A DNA stretch of 64,000 nucleotides from DYIU01 sp038326775 (GCA_038326775.1 JBBQKJ010000002.1:1-64000), one strand, 5' to 3'; positions 14,387 through 23,931 are shown, counted from the stretch's first letter. The notes: generated by a model not told the origin, from the sequence alone. Made by a program: numbers and translations.

Positions 14387-17300
14387 CTACTTCCACCCGG
14401 CAGGGGGTGTGGGAGGCTGGTGCGGATCCGGAGGAAACGGCCGCGGCGCGCCGGGAGGTGCGTCTGGCAACCCCTGCGGCGGCTGAGAAGGAGGCCCCTC
14501 ATGCTGCCATACCTCTGGTGGCTCCGGTTGAGGAGCGGGCTGTTCAAACGCGGGAGGCGGGTAATCGGGCACGGGCCAGTCGGGAGCCGTCTCCTCCGGG
14601 AGCGAGGCCGCGAGCTCTCCGGGGACTCGCCATTCGGACGGCATCTCAACCGCCTGCCCCGGCCCTGCCGTTCCCTGGACCGGTCGAGGTTCCTGTTGCT
14701 GCTCCACCGGGTACCCCGGCTCCGGCCCGGCCTGCTCCAAAAACCCCTCGATGGTGGCGGGGCCGTGCTCCCCCGTTGCAACTGGTTCCACCTCGGCCAG
14801 CTCCGGCTCTTCCTCCTCACCGGCCAGGCTCTCAATATAGATATCATCTGGAGGGATCTCCGGCACGAGGTCCCCACCTGACTGCTCCGGCGCATCTGGC
14901 TGTCCCTCTTGAGCGGGAGACGACCACGCGCCAGGTGCGGGCTCCGGCCCGGCCTGCGGCATGTCTTCGCGAGCCTCGGGCCTGGGTGTCGCCGGCATCT
15001 GGACCCACTCGGGCGGCGACGGGACCCGTGGCGCCGCGGTCCCCTCCAACGCCTGCGGCGGGGGCACGGCTTGCGTCGGGGCGGGAAGCTCGGTCAATTC
15101 GGGTTCCATGGTTGGCGCGGGCGCAGGCACCACGGCCATGGGCGCCGCTGCGTTCGCGGCCGCGGACTCCGGATGTGGCGCCGGCCTGTATTCGACAGCC
15201 TCGGGCCCCGGCGGGGCGTCAGACTCCTCCTCTTCCGCCTCTTCTGCCTTCGGTGCGACTTCCCCGGATTCAGGTTCGGGCGCGGTGATAACACCAGTAA
15301 GCTTTCGCAGCGCCTTTTCCGCGCTGGTCCTTACCATCATACTGGGGTCTCTGGTGGCCTTTTCGAGAACCGGCATTATGCCCTGGTCACCCAGGGTTCC
15401 CAACGCGATGCAGGCAGAGGCCCTTATCTCATCCGGGCGTGCTTTCTTGAAGAGCCCGCCCTTGCTCAGCAGGTCCACCAGCTGCGGCACGTGAGCGCTG
15501 TCGCGGAGGTCGCCCAGCGCCAGGCACGCAGCCTCGGCCACGGACTGGTCCTCCTCCCTTCCACGGGGGCCCTGGGCGTTTATCATGTCCAGGAGGAAAG
15601 GCGCGACCGAGGAATCGCCGAACATCCCCAGGACACGCACGGCCGTCCGGCGCACCGCCGGGCTGGAGTCGTTGGCGGCGTTCATGACAACGGTTACCGA
15701 CGATTTTGACCCTATGCGGGCAAGGCTCCTCACCGCTTCGCGGCGAATCCTCTCGTCCGGGTGGCTGACCATCAGGCCCACGTCATCGACGGCCTCGGTG
15801 AGCTTGAGGTCGGCGACCACGTTCAGCACGTTCCTGTATATATACCATGGGTTCTCCGCCTTGAGCTCGATCAGCAGGGCTTCGACCCCAACCGGGCCGG
15901 CGCCTTTCAGCGCCTCGAGCGCCCGGTCGCGGAGGTCTACCTGGCCACGGTCTTTGACCAGATCCACCAGCGGTGACAGCGCCGACGGCCCCAGGCTCGC
16001 CAGCGCGCGCACCGTGCTCATCCTTTTTTCCTCGTCTTCTTCGAGGAGAAGGGCCTGGGCGTCGACCATTCCATCGGGCCCCGTCAGCTTCTCCAGCACG
16101 GCCTCCGCGTGCCTCACTAGCTCCTGACCCTTGCCATGCTCTCCGACGGCCTGCTCTTTCAACAGGTCGAGGATATCCGAGGCCCGACCTGACATTCCTT
16201 CCTGCATGTATGCCCGCGCGAGTATGGCCACCGCGTCCACCTGCGGGACGTAGGCCGCGTAGTCCCGCTCCGCTTCCACGTCCTCTATCAGTCTCGGCTC
16301 CAGCGCCCCCGCCGCGACGAGCTGGTACGCGCGCTCGAGGCCCTCGAGGGTCTCCCTGACCAGCATCGCGGCAAAACGCCTGATCCTGGGCGACTCCTGG
16401 TTTAGGTTGTCAGCGAGTTTCTCCAGCATGCCCGCGGCCAGCTCGGTCTCCTCCATCACGTACAAACGCCTTATCTGTTGGGAGACCGTCTGGTCGATGC
16501 CCTCGGTGAGCTCGACAAACTCCTCCTCCAGCGGTCCGCCCAGCAGCTGGTAGGCCGACAGCACGCGCCTGCCGGTCTCGGGGTCGCGCTCCTCGGCGAT
16601 GCCCGCGGTCTCGAGCCTCAGGTCTATCGCCTCGCTGATCTGTTCGCCGCGCTCTTCGCGCACATCGACCAGGAGCTCATTCAGGTTTCTGAGCTTTTCC
16701 TTCTGCCATTCGGTCTCCAACTCGTCGGACTCGGTCTTCATCTCCTGGTACTCGTCAATGAGCGAGTCCACCATCTCCAGCAATTGGTTGTCCGCCAGCA
16801 TGGTGACGACCCTCTCGCGGATTCGACTGATATTGAAGTTCTCCGGACCCTCGCCGACCAGCATCGAGGTCATCTCCCTGGGGCTCATCTCGGCGATTAT
16901 GCCGCCTACCTGGTCGGAAAGTATCTCGCGGAGGCCCTCGTCTTCGACCTGGTCGACCATCTCCGTAAGGCGGCTTAGTGCCTCTTCAGCCTTCTGGCTC
17001 CTGACGAGTATGCCGCCCTCGCTGCCTTCTTCTCTTATGAAAGTGGAGAGCAGCCCCCCGACTTTGCCCTGGTCGGAAAGTACCTCAACCAATTCCCTGT
17101 CCTCTACCTGGCCAAGGTCCACCTTGCCCATCAGGTAGCGCATGAGCAGCTCGTCCTTGAGCGCGTCGAGCGGGGAAGCCCGGCGGACGCCGTCGGCGTA
17201 ATCCTCTCCCGCGGAAATGGCGACGTACACGCGCTGGTTGATGGTCACGTTGGTCACGCCGCGCTCGACAAGAGCCTCGGACAGGTTCTGGTAATCCCTG

Positions 17301-17692
17301 TCGGAGGCCGCCGACAGCACCTCGAAAACGGTGGACATCTCCTCCAGGGTGACCCCGGACATGAACTCGAGGTTGGTGAGCCCGCGCTCGTTCATCCATT
17401 GGACGAACGACTTCACCGGGGCTTTTTGCTGCTCCATCTCATCGAGCCGGTAGTCGTTGAGCAGGAGGCTGTTCTCGAGCACGCTGACGCTGAAGACCTC
17501 ATCCACCTTGAATATCTCTTCAAGGTGGCTGCGGGCTTTCTCAACGGTATCTGTTACCATCGAGCTGGAGGGCGGGTAGAGCCGCATGTTGACTGAAGCC
17601 GCGTGCCAGTTGACCACGAAGAAGATCGCTTCCTCGACGTCCTTGTTCGTCAGCTCCCGGGGGCTGCCGCCCTGTGGTTGGTTGCCGTTCAA
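14387..17692 (-). CDS. Large HEAT-repeat protein with proline-rich tail
   Basis: A 1101-residue protein without signal peptide or membrane span. Residues 1-550 are mostly acidic helical segments. About 560-810 contain HEAT-like repeats with conserved Arg/Ala/Val periodicity (IRREAVRSLARIGS, VRRTAVRVLGMFGD, IRASACIALGTLGDQGI, VRTSAEKALRKLTG). From about 815 to the end it is Pro/Glu/Ala-rich and probably disordered. TTG start with GGAG five bases upstream. It would act as a protein-binding scaffold. It lies alone between two inverted-repeat elements. Specific function unknown. Confidence 0.82.
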   Translation of the reverse strand: MNGNQPQGGSPRELTNKDVEEAIFFVVNWHAASVNMRLYPPSSSMVTDTVEKARSHLEEIFKVDEVFSVSVLENSLLLNDYRLDEMEQQKAPVKSFVQWMNERGLTNLEFMSGVTLEEMSTVFEVLSAASDRDYQNLSEALVERGVTNVTINQRVYVAISAGEDYADGVRRASPLDALKDELLMRYLMGKVDLGQVEDRELVEVLSDQGKVGGLLSTFIREEGSEGGILVRSQKAEEALSRLTEMVDQVEDEGLREILSDQVGGIIAEMSPREMTSMLVGEGPENFNISRIRERVVTMLADNQLLEMVDSLIDEYQEMKTESDELETEWQKEKLRNLNELLVDVREERGEQISEAIDLRLETAGIAEERDPETGRRVLSAYQLLGGPLEEEFVELTEGIDQTVSQQIRRLYVMEETELAAGMLEKLADNLNQESPRIRRFAAMLVRETLEGLERAYQLVAAGALEPRLIEDVEAERDYAAYVPQVDAVAILARAYMQEGMSGRASDILDLLKEQAVGEHGKGQELVRHAEAVLEKLTGPDGMVDAQALLLEEDEEKRMSTVRALASLGPSALSPLVDLVKDRGQVDLRDRALEALKGAGPVGVEALLIELKAENPWYIYRNVLNVVADLKLTEAVDDVGLMVSHPDERIRREAVRSLARIGSKSSVTVVMNAANDSSPAVRRTAVRVLGMFGDSSVAPFLLDMINAQGPRGREEDQSVAEAACLALGDLRDSAHVPQLVDLLSKGGLFKKARPDEIRASACIALGTLGDQGIMPVLEKATRDPSMMVRTSAEKALRKLTGVITAPEPESGEVAPKAEEAEEEESDAPPGPEAVEYRPAPHPESAAANAAAPMAVVPAPAPTMEPELTELPAPTQAVPPPQALEGTAAPRVPSPPEWVQMPATPRPEAREDMPQAGPEPAPGAWSSPAQEGQPDAPEQSGGDLVPEIPPDDIYIESLAGEEEEPELAEVEPVATGEHGPATIEGFLEQAGPEPGYPVEQQQEPRPVQGTAGPGQAVEMPSEWRVPGELAASLPEETAPDWPVPDYPPPAFEQPAPQPEPPEVWQHEGPPSQPPQGLPDAPPGAPRPFPPDPHQPPTPPAGWK

Positions 17693-17880
17693 TCTGGCTC
17701 CAGGCTCATGTCCTTACAGACCCTACGCTACCGGAGGCAGGCTTCACTCCGCATTGTCGAATGGTGTTGATTCGCTATTTATTATACTCCAAATGCCGTT
17801 ACGTCATATCTCGCACGAGGAACGTTGTCGAAGTGAACACTCCGGAGTGCCGGAGCCTCCCCCGCGCCCCCGCGGCGGCC

Positions 17881-17957
17881 TGATCGCTCCCTTCCATAAA
17901 TACGGTTACGTACCGAGAGCGTTCAAATGCCGGCGTATTTATGGAAAGGAGCACTAA
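17881..17957. mobile_element. MITE-like element, copy B (71 bp, internally deleted)
   Basis: Same family as copies A and C but lacking about 90 internal bases. The left end (CGCTCCCTTCCATAAATACG) and right end (the complement reads GTGCTCCTTTCCATAAATAC) are retained. Flanks are TGA on the left and TAA on the right, so a target duplication is not exact. The right end supplies the TAG stop codon of the minus-strand glycerate kinase gene. The rest of the 260-base gap to the HEAT-repeat gene shows no feature I can support. Confidence 0.75.
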
Positions 17958-19150
17958 GCGCGTGGCATCAAGCCAAGCAAGTACATAAGCCTGGCGGTAC
18001 CTGACACGAGATGCTCCGCGGCGCCTGCCATGGCCTCCGCCAAATCCATCGGGCCGGGCAGCGCGCAGTAGGTCGCGACCCCCGGGCCGCGGGAGCGCCC
18101 CCGGTCCGGCTCCAGGCGGCCGGCCACCACGACAACCGGCACGCCGTGCTTCCTCGCGGCCTCTATAACCCCCGCCGGCGTCTTGCCCCGGGCGGTCTGG
18201 CTGTCGAAGCTCCCCTCGCCCGTGAGCACGAGGTCGGCGCCTTCGATCTTGCCTTCGAGCAGTGTGAGCTCTGCCACCAGCCTCGCGCCGCCGGCCATCC
18301 TCGCACCGCAGAACGCCACCAGCCCAGCTCCCAACCCCCCCGCGGCGCCTGCCCCGGGGAAGCCCAGGACGTCGACGCCGAGGCTCTCCCGAATGACGCC
18401 GGCGAGCCGTGCGAGGCCCCGGTCCAGCTCCTCGACCTGCCCGGGCGTGGCCCCCTTCTGAGGGCCGAAGACCCGCGCGGCTCCCTGTTCTCCTACCAGG
18501 GGGCTGTCCACATCAGAGGCCACGAGGAACATCGCCTCCGAGAGCCGCCGGTCGCGCCGGGAGCCGTCGATGGAGCCGAGCCGCCCGAGGGACGCGCCGC
18601 CTCCGGGGAGCTCGCCGCCCTCGACGTCGAGCAGGCGGTAACCCAGGGCCGCCGCCATCCCGGTCCCCCCGTCAACCGTGCCGCTCCCACCGATGCCCAC
18701 CACAATGCGCCGGCAGCCGGCGTCGAGAGCCGCCGTGATCAACTGCCCGGTGCCGAACGTGGAGGTGGCCATCGGGTCGCGCCGTTCCTCGGGCACCAGC
18801 TCGAGCCCGGAAGCCTGGGCCATCTCGATGACCGCGGTCGCTTCACCGGGAGACAGAAAACCGGCGAGCTCTTCCGGGCGCTCGAGCGTCTCGAGCGCGC
18901 CGGGAGGTATTAACGCCCAGCGGGCGGTAACTTCCTGCCCTGGAACAGGGCCTGCCACGACCTCTTCGCGGAGCTCCGCGCCGGTTGCCGCCACCACTGC
19001 CGCCACGGTCCCCTCGCCGCCGTCTGCCATGGGGCACAGGTCGACTATCGCGTCGGGGTCCGCTGTCAGGACGCCTCGCGCCATTGCCCCCGCCGCCTCC
19101 AGGGCGGTTAAGCTTCCCTTGAACTTGTCCGGAGCAATCACTACCCGCAT
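17954..19150 (-). CDS. glxK: Glycerate 2-kinase (GckA/GlxK family)
   Basis: Phosphorylates glycerate with ATP. The 398-residue protein starts MRVVIAPDKFKGSLTALEAA, followed by DLCPMADGGEGTV, with VGIGGSGTVDGGTGMAAALGYR and LTGEGSFDSQTARGKTPAGV, all hallmarks of the family. The ATG at 19150 is used because homologues begin here; the longer frame crosses into the divergent MFS gene. The last codons and stop lie at the edge of inverted-repeat copy B. It could feed serine- or glyoxylate-derived glycerate into gluconeogenesis. Confidence 0.93.
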   Translation of the reverse strand: MRVVIAPDKFKGSLTALEAAGAMARGVLTADPDAIVDLCPMADGGEGTVAAVVAATGAELREEVVAGPVPGQEVTARWALIPPGALETLERPEELAGFLSPGEATAVIEMAQASGLELVPEERRDPMATSTFGTGQLITAALDAGCRRIVVGIGGSGTVDGGTGMAAALGYRLLDVEGGELPGGGASLGRLGSIDGSRRDRRLSEAMFLVASDVDSPLVGEQGAARVFGPQKGATPGQVEELDRGLARLAGVIRESLGVDVLGFPGAGAAGGLGAGLVAFCGARMAGGARLVAELTLLEGKIEGADLVLTGEGSFDSQTARGKTPAGVIEAARKHGVPVVVVAGRLEPDRGRSRGPGVATYCALPGPMDLAEAMAGAAEHLVSGTARLMYLLGLMPRA

Positions 19151-19202
19151 GGACCAGATGATATCACTACCACCGGCGCCGCACGGTCGAGCGCGCGCTT
19201 GA

Positions 19203-19208
19203 TATAAT
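19203..19208 (+). promoter_or_regulatory. -10 element of a probably leaderless MFS transcript
   Basis: TATAAT ends six bases before the ATG at 19215, with no ribosome-binding site between. This matches the arrangement at 12091-12103. Confidence 0.6.
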
Positions 19209-19214
19209 CCAGCC

Positions 19215-20399
19215 ATGATTCCGGAGGAAGCAAGCAGCGGGGGGGCCGGCGCCGCGGTCGTCCTGACCCGCGACTTCATACTGTTGTTCATCGCGTCGTT
19301 CCTCTTCATCGGAAGCCTGTACCTGCTCATACCCGTGCTCCCTTTCTACATGGTGGACGTCGCGCACGCCACCACCACCCAGGTGGGGCTCCTCATTGGT
19401 ATGCTGACCTTCGCGTCATTCGCCCTGCGGCCTTACGTGGGCCTCAAGGCGGACCTCTGGGGAAGAAAACCGTTTCTGGTCGCGGGCTCGGCCATCTTCG
19501 TCGCGGCTTCACTTCTTTACATGCTGGCGCACAGCTTGTGGACCCTGCTTTTCGTGCTGGTTTTCAACGGTGTCGGAATCGCCTGCTTCCATACCGCTTC
19601 GCTCACGTTCGTGGGCGACATAGCTCCAAGTTCGCATAGGGGCAAATCGCAGGCATGGTTCCAGTCGTCGTTCAACATGGCGGTGATGGCGGCCCCGCCG
19701 CTGGGAGTCTTCCTCAAGGACCGGCTGGGCTACCACTCCGTCTTCGTGGCCGCCTCTCTTGCCGGCGGGCTGGCGCTGGTCTTCAGCCTGTTCGTAAGGG
19801 AGAAATGGATGCCGCGCGTTGCCGTCACGAACCTGCGGACGCGTTTCGCCGACCTGCGCAGGCTCCTGCTGCTGGTCTCGGTCGCCATCTTCGCCTGTAC
19901 CGCCACGCTGGGCGTCATCGAGGCGTACCTCGGCCTGTTCGCCGAGTCGGCGAAGATAAGCAACTTCGCGCTGTTCTTTACCATCTCGGGAGCGGTGCTG
20001 GTGACAGTCAGGCTTGCCGCCGGGAAACTGGTGGACACTGTCGGCCGCAGGCTGACCGGCTTCCTGGCCCTCATCACCCTGGCGGCTTCGATGTTCGTCC
20101 TCGCGGCCGCGAACGGCCTCGCCCTCCTCTGCGTCTCGGCAGTGGTGTGGGGGTTCGGGTTCGCGTTCTGTTCACCCGCCCTCTCCGCCATGCTCATGGA
20201 CCGGGTGCCAATCGAGGAACTGGGCAGCGCGTTCGGCATCTACACCACCGCCTTCGAGGGGGGCATCGTGTTCGGCGCGATGGTCATGGGCCCCGTGGCA
20301 AGCGCGCTGGGATTCAGGGAGGCGTTCGCCATCATCGGGTGCGTCTGCCTGGCGGGCGCGGTGTTCTTCATTGCCGCCTACAGGGCGCTGGCCGCCTAG
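19215..20399 (+). CDS. MFS transporter
   Basis: A 394-residue 12-helix major facilitator protein. The conserved loop 2-3 motif appears as GLKADLWGRKPFL and a second copy as GKLVDTVGRRLTGF in the middle of the protein, as expected for two six-helix halves. Family resembles the drug/sugar efflux branch, but the substrate cannot be assigned. The gene is divergent from glycerate kinase, and its stop overlaps the convergent LOG-like gene by four bases. Confidence 0.88.
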   Translation: MIPEEASSGGAGAAVVLTRDFILLFIASFLFIGSLYLLIPVLPFYMVDVAHATTTQVGLLIGMLTFASFALRPYVGLKADLWGRKPFLVAGSAIFVAASLLYMLAHSLWTLLFVLVFNGVGIACFHTASLTFVGDIAPSSHRGKSQAWFQSSFNMAVMAAPPLGVFLKDRLGYHSVFVAASLAGGLALVFSLFVREKWMPRVAVTNLRTRFADLRRLLLLVSVAIFACTATLGVIEAYLGLFAESAKISNFALFFTISGAVLVTVRLAAGKLVDTVGRRLTGFLALITLAASMFVLAAANGLALLCVSAVVWGFGFAFCSPALSAMLMDRVPIEELGSAFGIYTTAFEGGIVFGAMVMGPVASALGFREAFAIIGCVCLAGAVFFIAAYRALAA

Positions 20400-20923
20400 C
20401 CGAACCCCTCTTCGGGGCTCCGGGAACGGTTTGCCCGCACGAGGCTCTCTGCGAGCTCGACCGCTTCCTCGGGTGTCTTGGCCCTGGCGATCCGCGCCTC
20501 TTCACGGGGGCACTCGCCGAGGTCCCAGCTCCCAAGGCCCACCACCGGCTTCCCCATCTTCAGGCCGAAGGCCATCTCGGAGAGTGTGCCGTACCCCCCC
20601 GAGATCGCTATCAGGGCGTCGCCGGACAAGGCGACCAGGGCATTGCGCGCGTGCCCCATGCCTGTGGGCAGGGCGATGGTTAGCCACCTGTTCGCGTGCG
20701 AGCGGTCGGTCCCCGGCAGAATGCCCACCGAGATCCCGCCCGCGTCGTGAGCGCCGTGAGACGCCGCCTCCATCACCCCTCCCAGGCCGCCGCACACGAG
20801 CACGTGGCCCCGCCCGGCGATCTCCCTGCCGACCCCGTAGGCAAGCTCCACAACCCGACCGTCACACTCGGAGCGTCCAACCACCGAGATGTACAGTGGA
20901 CCCACCTCCAACGCAGATAGCAC
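20396..20923 (-). CDS. LOG/SLOG-fold protein (TIGR00725-like)
   Basis: A 175-residue Rossmann-type protein related to cytokinin-activating LOG phosphoribohydrolases. It has VCGGLGGVMEAASHGA and ISGGYGTLSEM, the two nucleotide-binding turns of the family. GTG at 20923 is chosen because AAGGA lies six bases upstream; the longer frame would run through the inverted-repeat element copy C. Substrate unknown; the short TIGR00725 branch differs from true LOG enzymes, which have PGGxGTxxE. Confidence 0.82.
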   Translation of the reverse strand: MLSALEVGPLYISVVGRSECDGRVVELAYGVGREIAGRGHVLVCGGLGGVMEAASHGAHDAGGISVGILPGTDRSHANRWLTIALPTGMGHARNALVALSGDALIAISGGYGTLSEMAFGLKMGKPVVGLGSWDLGECPREEARIARAKTPEEAVELAESLVRANRSRSPEEGFG

Positions 20924-21004
20924 ACATAATCCTTGTGGCCTATGATTACCGAGCCCGACCGGAGATTCAAGACGGCCCGTCGATTGCGGCCCGGGGGCCC
21001 GGCC

Positions 21005-21172
21005 TGAGTGCTCCCTTCCATAAATACGGTTACGTACGGAAGAGCGTCCGTGCGCCGCGCCCGACAAGGCGCGCGACTGAGTCGTACTCGGGGAGTACGG
21101 CGAAGGAGCGAAACGCTGTCGGAGTGGATGCAGGGGCTCGAACGCCAGCGTATTCATGGAAGGGAGCACTGA
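21005..21172. mobile_element. MITE-like inverted-repeat element, copy C (162 bp)
   Basis: Best-preserved copy (21008-21169), flanked by TGA on both sides, consistent with a 3-base TNA target duplication. The left end GTGCTCCCTTCCATAAATAC and right end (complement GTGCTCCCTTCCATGAATAC) differ at one position. Interior near-identical to the reverse complement of copy A. It occupies the gap between the LOG-like gene and the first histidine kinase; the rest of that 407-base gap holds only a TATAAT at 21262-21267. Confidence 0.88.
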
Positions 21173-21330
21173 GGGCCCGTTGCGGGGGGAGCGACGGCGT
21201 CACGCCATCGCCCGCGAACCCATTGCTTGTCATGGGGCGCACGCGAATCCCATCGCAGCGCTATAATTACTACTGCGATTTTATACGCTGGCATGGTGGG
21301 CTTCGTCAGACCCTCTTAAGAGGACCGACT

Positions 21331-23931
21331 GTGAAAAACGTTCGTATCCTGATGTTGGAAGCGGACCCCGACGACGCGAAGACGATCGCGGAGGCGTTGG
21401 GCAGCGCCGGCATCGACCTGGAGTACGTCAGGGTTGAGGCCCGGCTGGAGTTCGAGGCCCGGCTCCGGGAACTCAAGCCCGACATCGTCCTTTCCGATTA
21501 CTGGCTCCCCGACATGGACGGCCTGTCGGCACTTTCCATGACCATGGAGAAGTCCCCGGGGGTTCCTTTCATCTTCGTGTCCGGCGCGATGGGCGAGGAC
21601 CTGGCGATCGATGCGGTGAAGCGCGGGGCAGCGGACTATGTCCTGAAGGTCGACCTGTCGCGGCTCGCCCCCGCGGTCCACAGGGCCCTGCGGGAGGCAG
21701 AGGAGCGGGAGGAGCGCATCCTGGCCGAGGCGAGGATCATCGAGAGCGAGGGGCGCCTCCGCAAGATCATCGAGTCCGTGGCTACCGGCGTGCTCATCGT
21801 CGACCCCGAGACCCACAAGATAGTCGACGCCAACAAGGCGGCGCTGCAGATGGTCGGCTCCAGCAGAGACCGGGTCGTGGGCAAGCTCTGCTACAGGCTG
21901 GCCTGCCCCGCGGGGAAAGGCGAGTGCCCGGTCACCGACCTCGGCCACGTCCTTGACCGGTCTGAGGTCCTGCTGCGCAGGGCCGGCGGCGAGACCCTTA
22001 CCGTGCTGAAGACGGTCACCCCGATGGTGCTCGACGGGCGCGAGTACCTGCTGGAGAGCTTCGTCGACATAACTGCCAAGATGCAGATGGAAGAAGCGCT
22101 GCGAGACAGCGAGGAGACCGCCCGCACGCTGCTGAACGTGCCCATTGGCTCTTCCCTCATGATAGACACCAGCGGAAACCTCATCGCCATCAACGAGAGG
22201 GGCGCGGAGATACTCGGCAAGTCCGCCGAGGAGCTTCTGGGCTCGAACCTGCTGGACCTTCTCCCGGACAACATGACCGAAGAGCGGCGCAAGCGCGTGG
22301 GCGAGGTCGTCCGCACCGGTGCGCCACTGCGCTATGAGGACGAGATGGACGGGATGTATTTCGACAACTACCTCTTCCCCCTCTTCGGGTCCACCGGGAA
22401 GGTCAACAGGGTGGTCATCTTTGCCCAGGACATGACCGAGCGCAAGATGGTCGAGGAAGCGCAGAAAAGTGACCGCGACTTCATATCAAAGGTCATAGAC
22501 ACCGCCGGCGCCCTGGTGGTGGTTCGGGAAGCGCAGGGCCGCGTGGTTCTCTTCAACCGGACCGCCGAGGAGTCAACCGGCTACAGGCTGGCCGAGGTGG
22601 CCGGCAAGCGGTTGTGGGACGTTCTCGTCGACCCCAAGGATGCCGGCCATTCGCGGGTTGTCTTCCAGGAGCTGCTGGCCGGCGAGGAGACCGGAGGCTA
22701 CGAGGAGCGCTGGTGCACGAAGGAGGGCGAGCGCAGGCTCATCTCGCTGTCCAGCGCGACCCTCGCCGGCGCCGATGGCGAAGTGGAGTACGTCATCACC
22801 ACCGGCATAGACATCAGCGAATCGAAGCGGGCCGAGGAGATGCTGAAGGAATCGGAGGAAAGGTACCGCACCGTCTTCGAGTCTACCGGAACCGCCATGT
22901 GCATCGTGGACCGCGCCGCGACCATCACCTTCCTCAACCAGGAGTTCGCGAGGATGACCGGATACGGCGCCGAAGAGATGGTCGGCAAAGGGAACTTCAT
23001 CGACCTCATGACCGTCGAGAGCGCCGAGAGCTTCCGGGAGTACCACCAGGGCCTTCTGAAGGCGGACCAGGATTCGCCCATCCACTTCGAGTGCAACCTG
23101 CACGCCAGGGACGGCACGGTCCTGAACATGCTGGCGAACATGGGCTTCATGCCAGGGCTGGACGCGACCGCGGTCTCTCTAATAGACATTACGCGGGAGA
23201 AGGCTTACGAGGAGGACCTCAAGGAAAGGGCGGAGCGCCTGCGCGACTTCCTGGTGGTCGCTTCACACGAGCTGCGACACCCCATAACGATAGTAAAGGG
23301 CTATGCCAGCATACTGAGCGCCCACATCGACCAGATGCCGAGGGAGCAGGTACACGACCTGCTCAAGGACGTCAGCAAGTCCACCGACAGGCTCACACGG
23401 TACGTGGAGCAGCTGCTGGACATATCGAGGATCGAGCAGGGCCGCGTGCTCGTAGAGAAGCAGTCCGTTGACCCCGGGAAGCTCGTGGAGACGGCCGTCG
23501 GCGACCAACTGGTCGTGGGCTGCGGCAACGAGCTGATCGTCAGGGTCCGTGACCACATGGAAAACGCGCAGTTGGACCCTGAGAAGTTCGTCCAGCTGCT
23601 CAACATCCTGCTCGACAACGCCATAAAGTTCTCGCCGGCGGACTCCCCCGTGGAAATCGACACGGAGAGGGAGGGAGACATGATGGTGGTTTCCGTCCTC
23701 GACCGCGGGGACGGCATACCCGAGAAATCCCGCGAGTGGGTGTTCGACCGCTTCTACCAGGTGGAGGACGCGGCGCACCACTCCAAGATCGGGCTCGGGC
23801 TCGGCCTCTACATCGCCCAGCAGATAGCCGAAGCCCACGGCGGCAGCATCTGGGTTGAGCCCCGTCAGGGAGGCGGCAGCATCTTTCGCTTCACGGTAAA
23901 CGTGGGGCGCAGCGACGGTGAGCAGCCTTGA
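21331..23931 (+). CDS. REC-multi-PAS hybrid sensor histidine kinase
   Basis: An 866-residue soluble kinase. It has an N-terminal receiver domain (about 1-120, phosphoacceptor Asp56 in LSDYWLPDMDG), four PAS-type sensor domains (about 140-630), then HisKA (SHELRHPITIVKGY, with the phospho-His) and the HATPase domain (NILLDNAIKFSP, DRGDGIPEKS, GLGLGLYIAQQIAEAHGG). GTG at 21331 follows AAGAGGA. No membrane segment, so it reads a cytoplasmic signal or an upstream kinase. The next gene is a shorter paralogue; a relay between them is possible. No output regulator is adjacent. Confidence 0.92.
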   Translation: MKNVRILMLEADPDDAKTIAEALGSAGIDLEYVRVEARLEFEARLRELKPDIVLSDYWLPDMDGLSALSMTMEKSPGVPFIFVSGAMGEDLAIDAVKRGAADYVLKVDLSRLAPAVHRALREAEEREERILAEARIIESEGRLRKIIESVATGVLIVDPETHKIVDANKAALQMVGSSRDRVVGKLCYRLACPAGKGECPVTDLGHVLDRSEVLLRRAGGETLTVLKTVTPMVLDGREYLLESFVDITAKMQMEEALRDSEETARTLLNVPIGSSLMIDTSGNLIAINERGAEILGKSAEELLGSNLLDLLPDNMTEERRKRVGEVVRTGAPLRYEDEMDGMYFDNYLFPLFGSTGKVNRVVIFAQDMTERKMVEEAQKSDRDFISKVIDTAGALVVVREAQGRVVLFNRTAEESTGYRLAEVAGKRLWDVLVDPKDAGHSRVVFQELLAGEETGGYEERWCTKEGERRLISLSSATLAGADGEVEYVITTGIDISESKRAEEMLKESEERYRTVFESTGTAMCIVDRAATITFLNQEFARMTGYGAEEMVGKGNFIDLMTVESAESFREYHQGLLKADQDSPIHFECNLHARDGTVLNMLANMGFMPGLDATAVSLIDITREKAYEEDLKERAERLRDFLVVASHELRHPITIVKGYASILSAHIDQMPREQVHDLLKDVSKSTDRLTRYVEQLLDISRIEQGRVLVEKQSVDPGKLVETAVGDQLVVGCGNELIVRVRDHMENAQLDPEKFVQLLNILLDNAIKFSPADSPVEIDTEREGDMMVVSVLDRGDGIPEKSREWVFDRFYQVEDAAHHSKIGLGLGLYIAQQIAEAHGGSIWVEPRQGGGSIFRFTVNVGRSDGEQP

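Noticed and set aside
20924..21169. N-terminal extension of the LOG-like gene through inverted-repeat copy C
   Set aside because: The extra 82 codons translate the mobile element; GTG at 20923 has a ribosome site.
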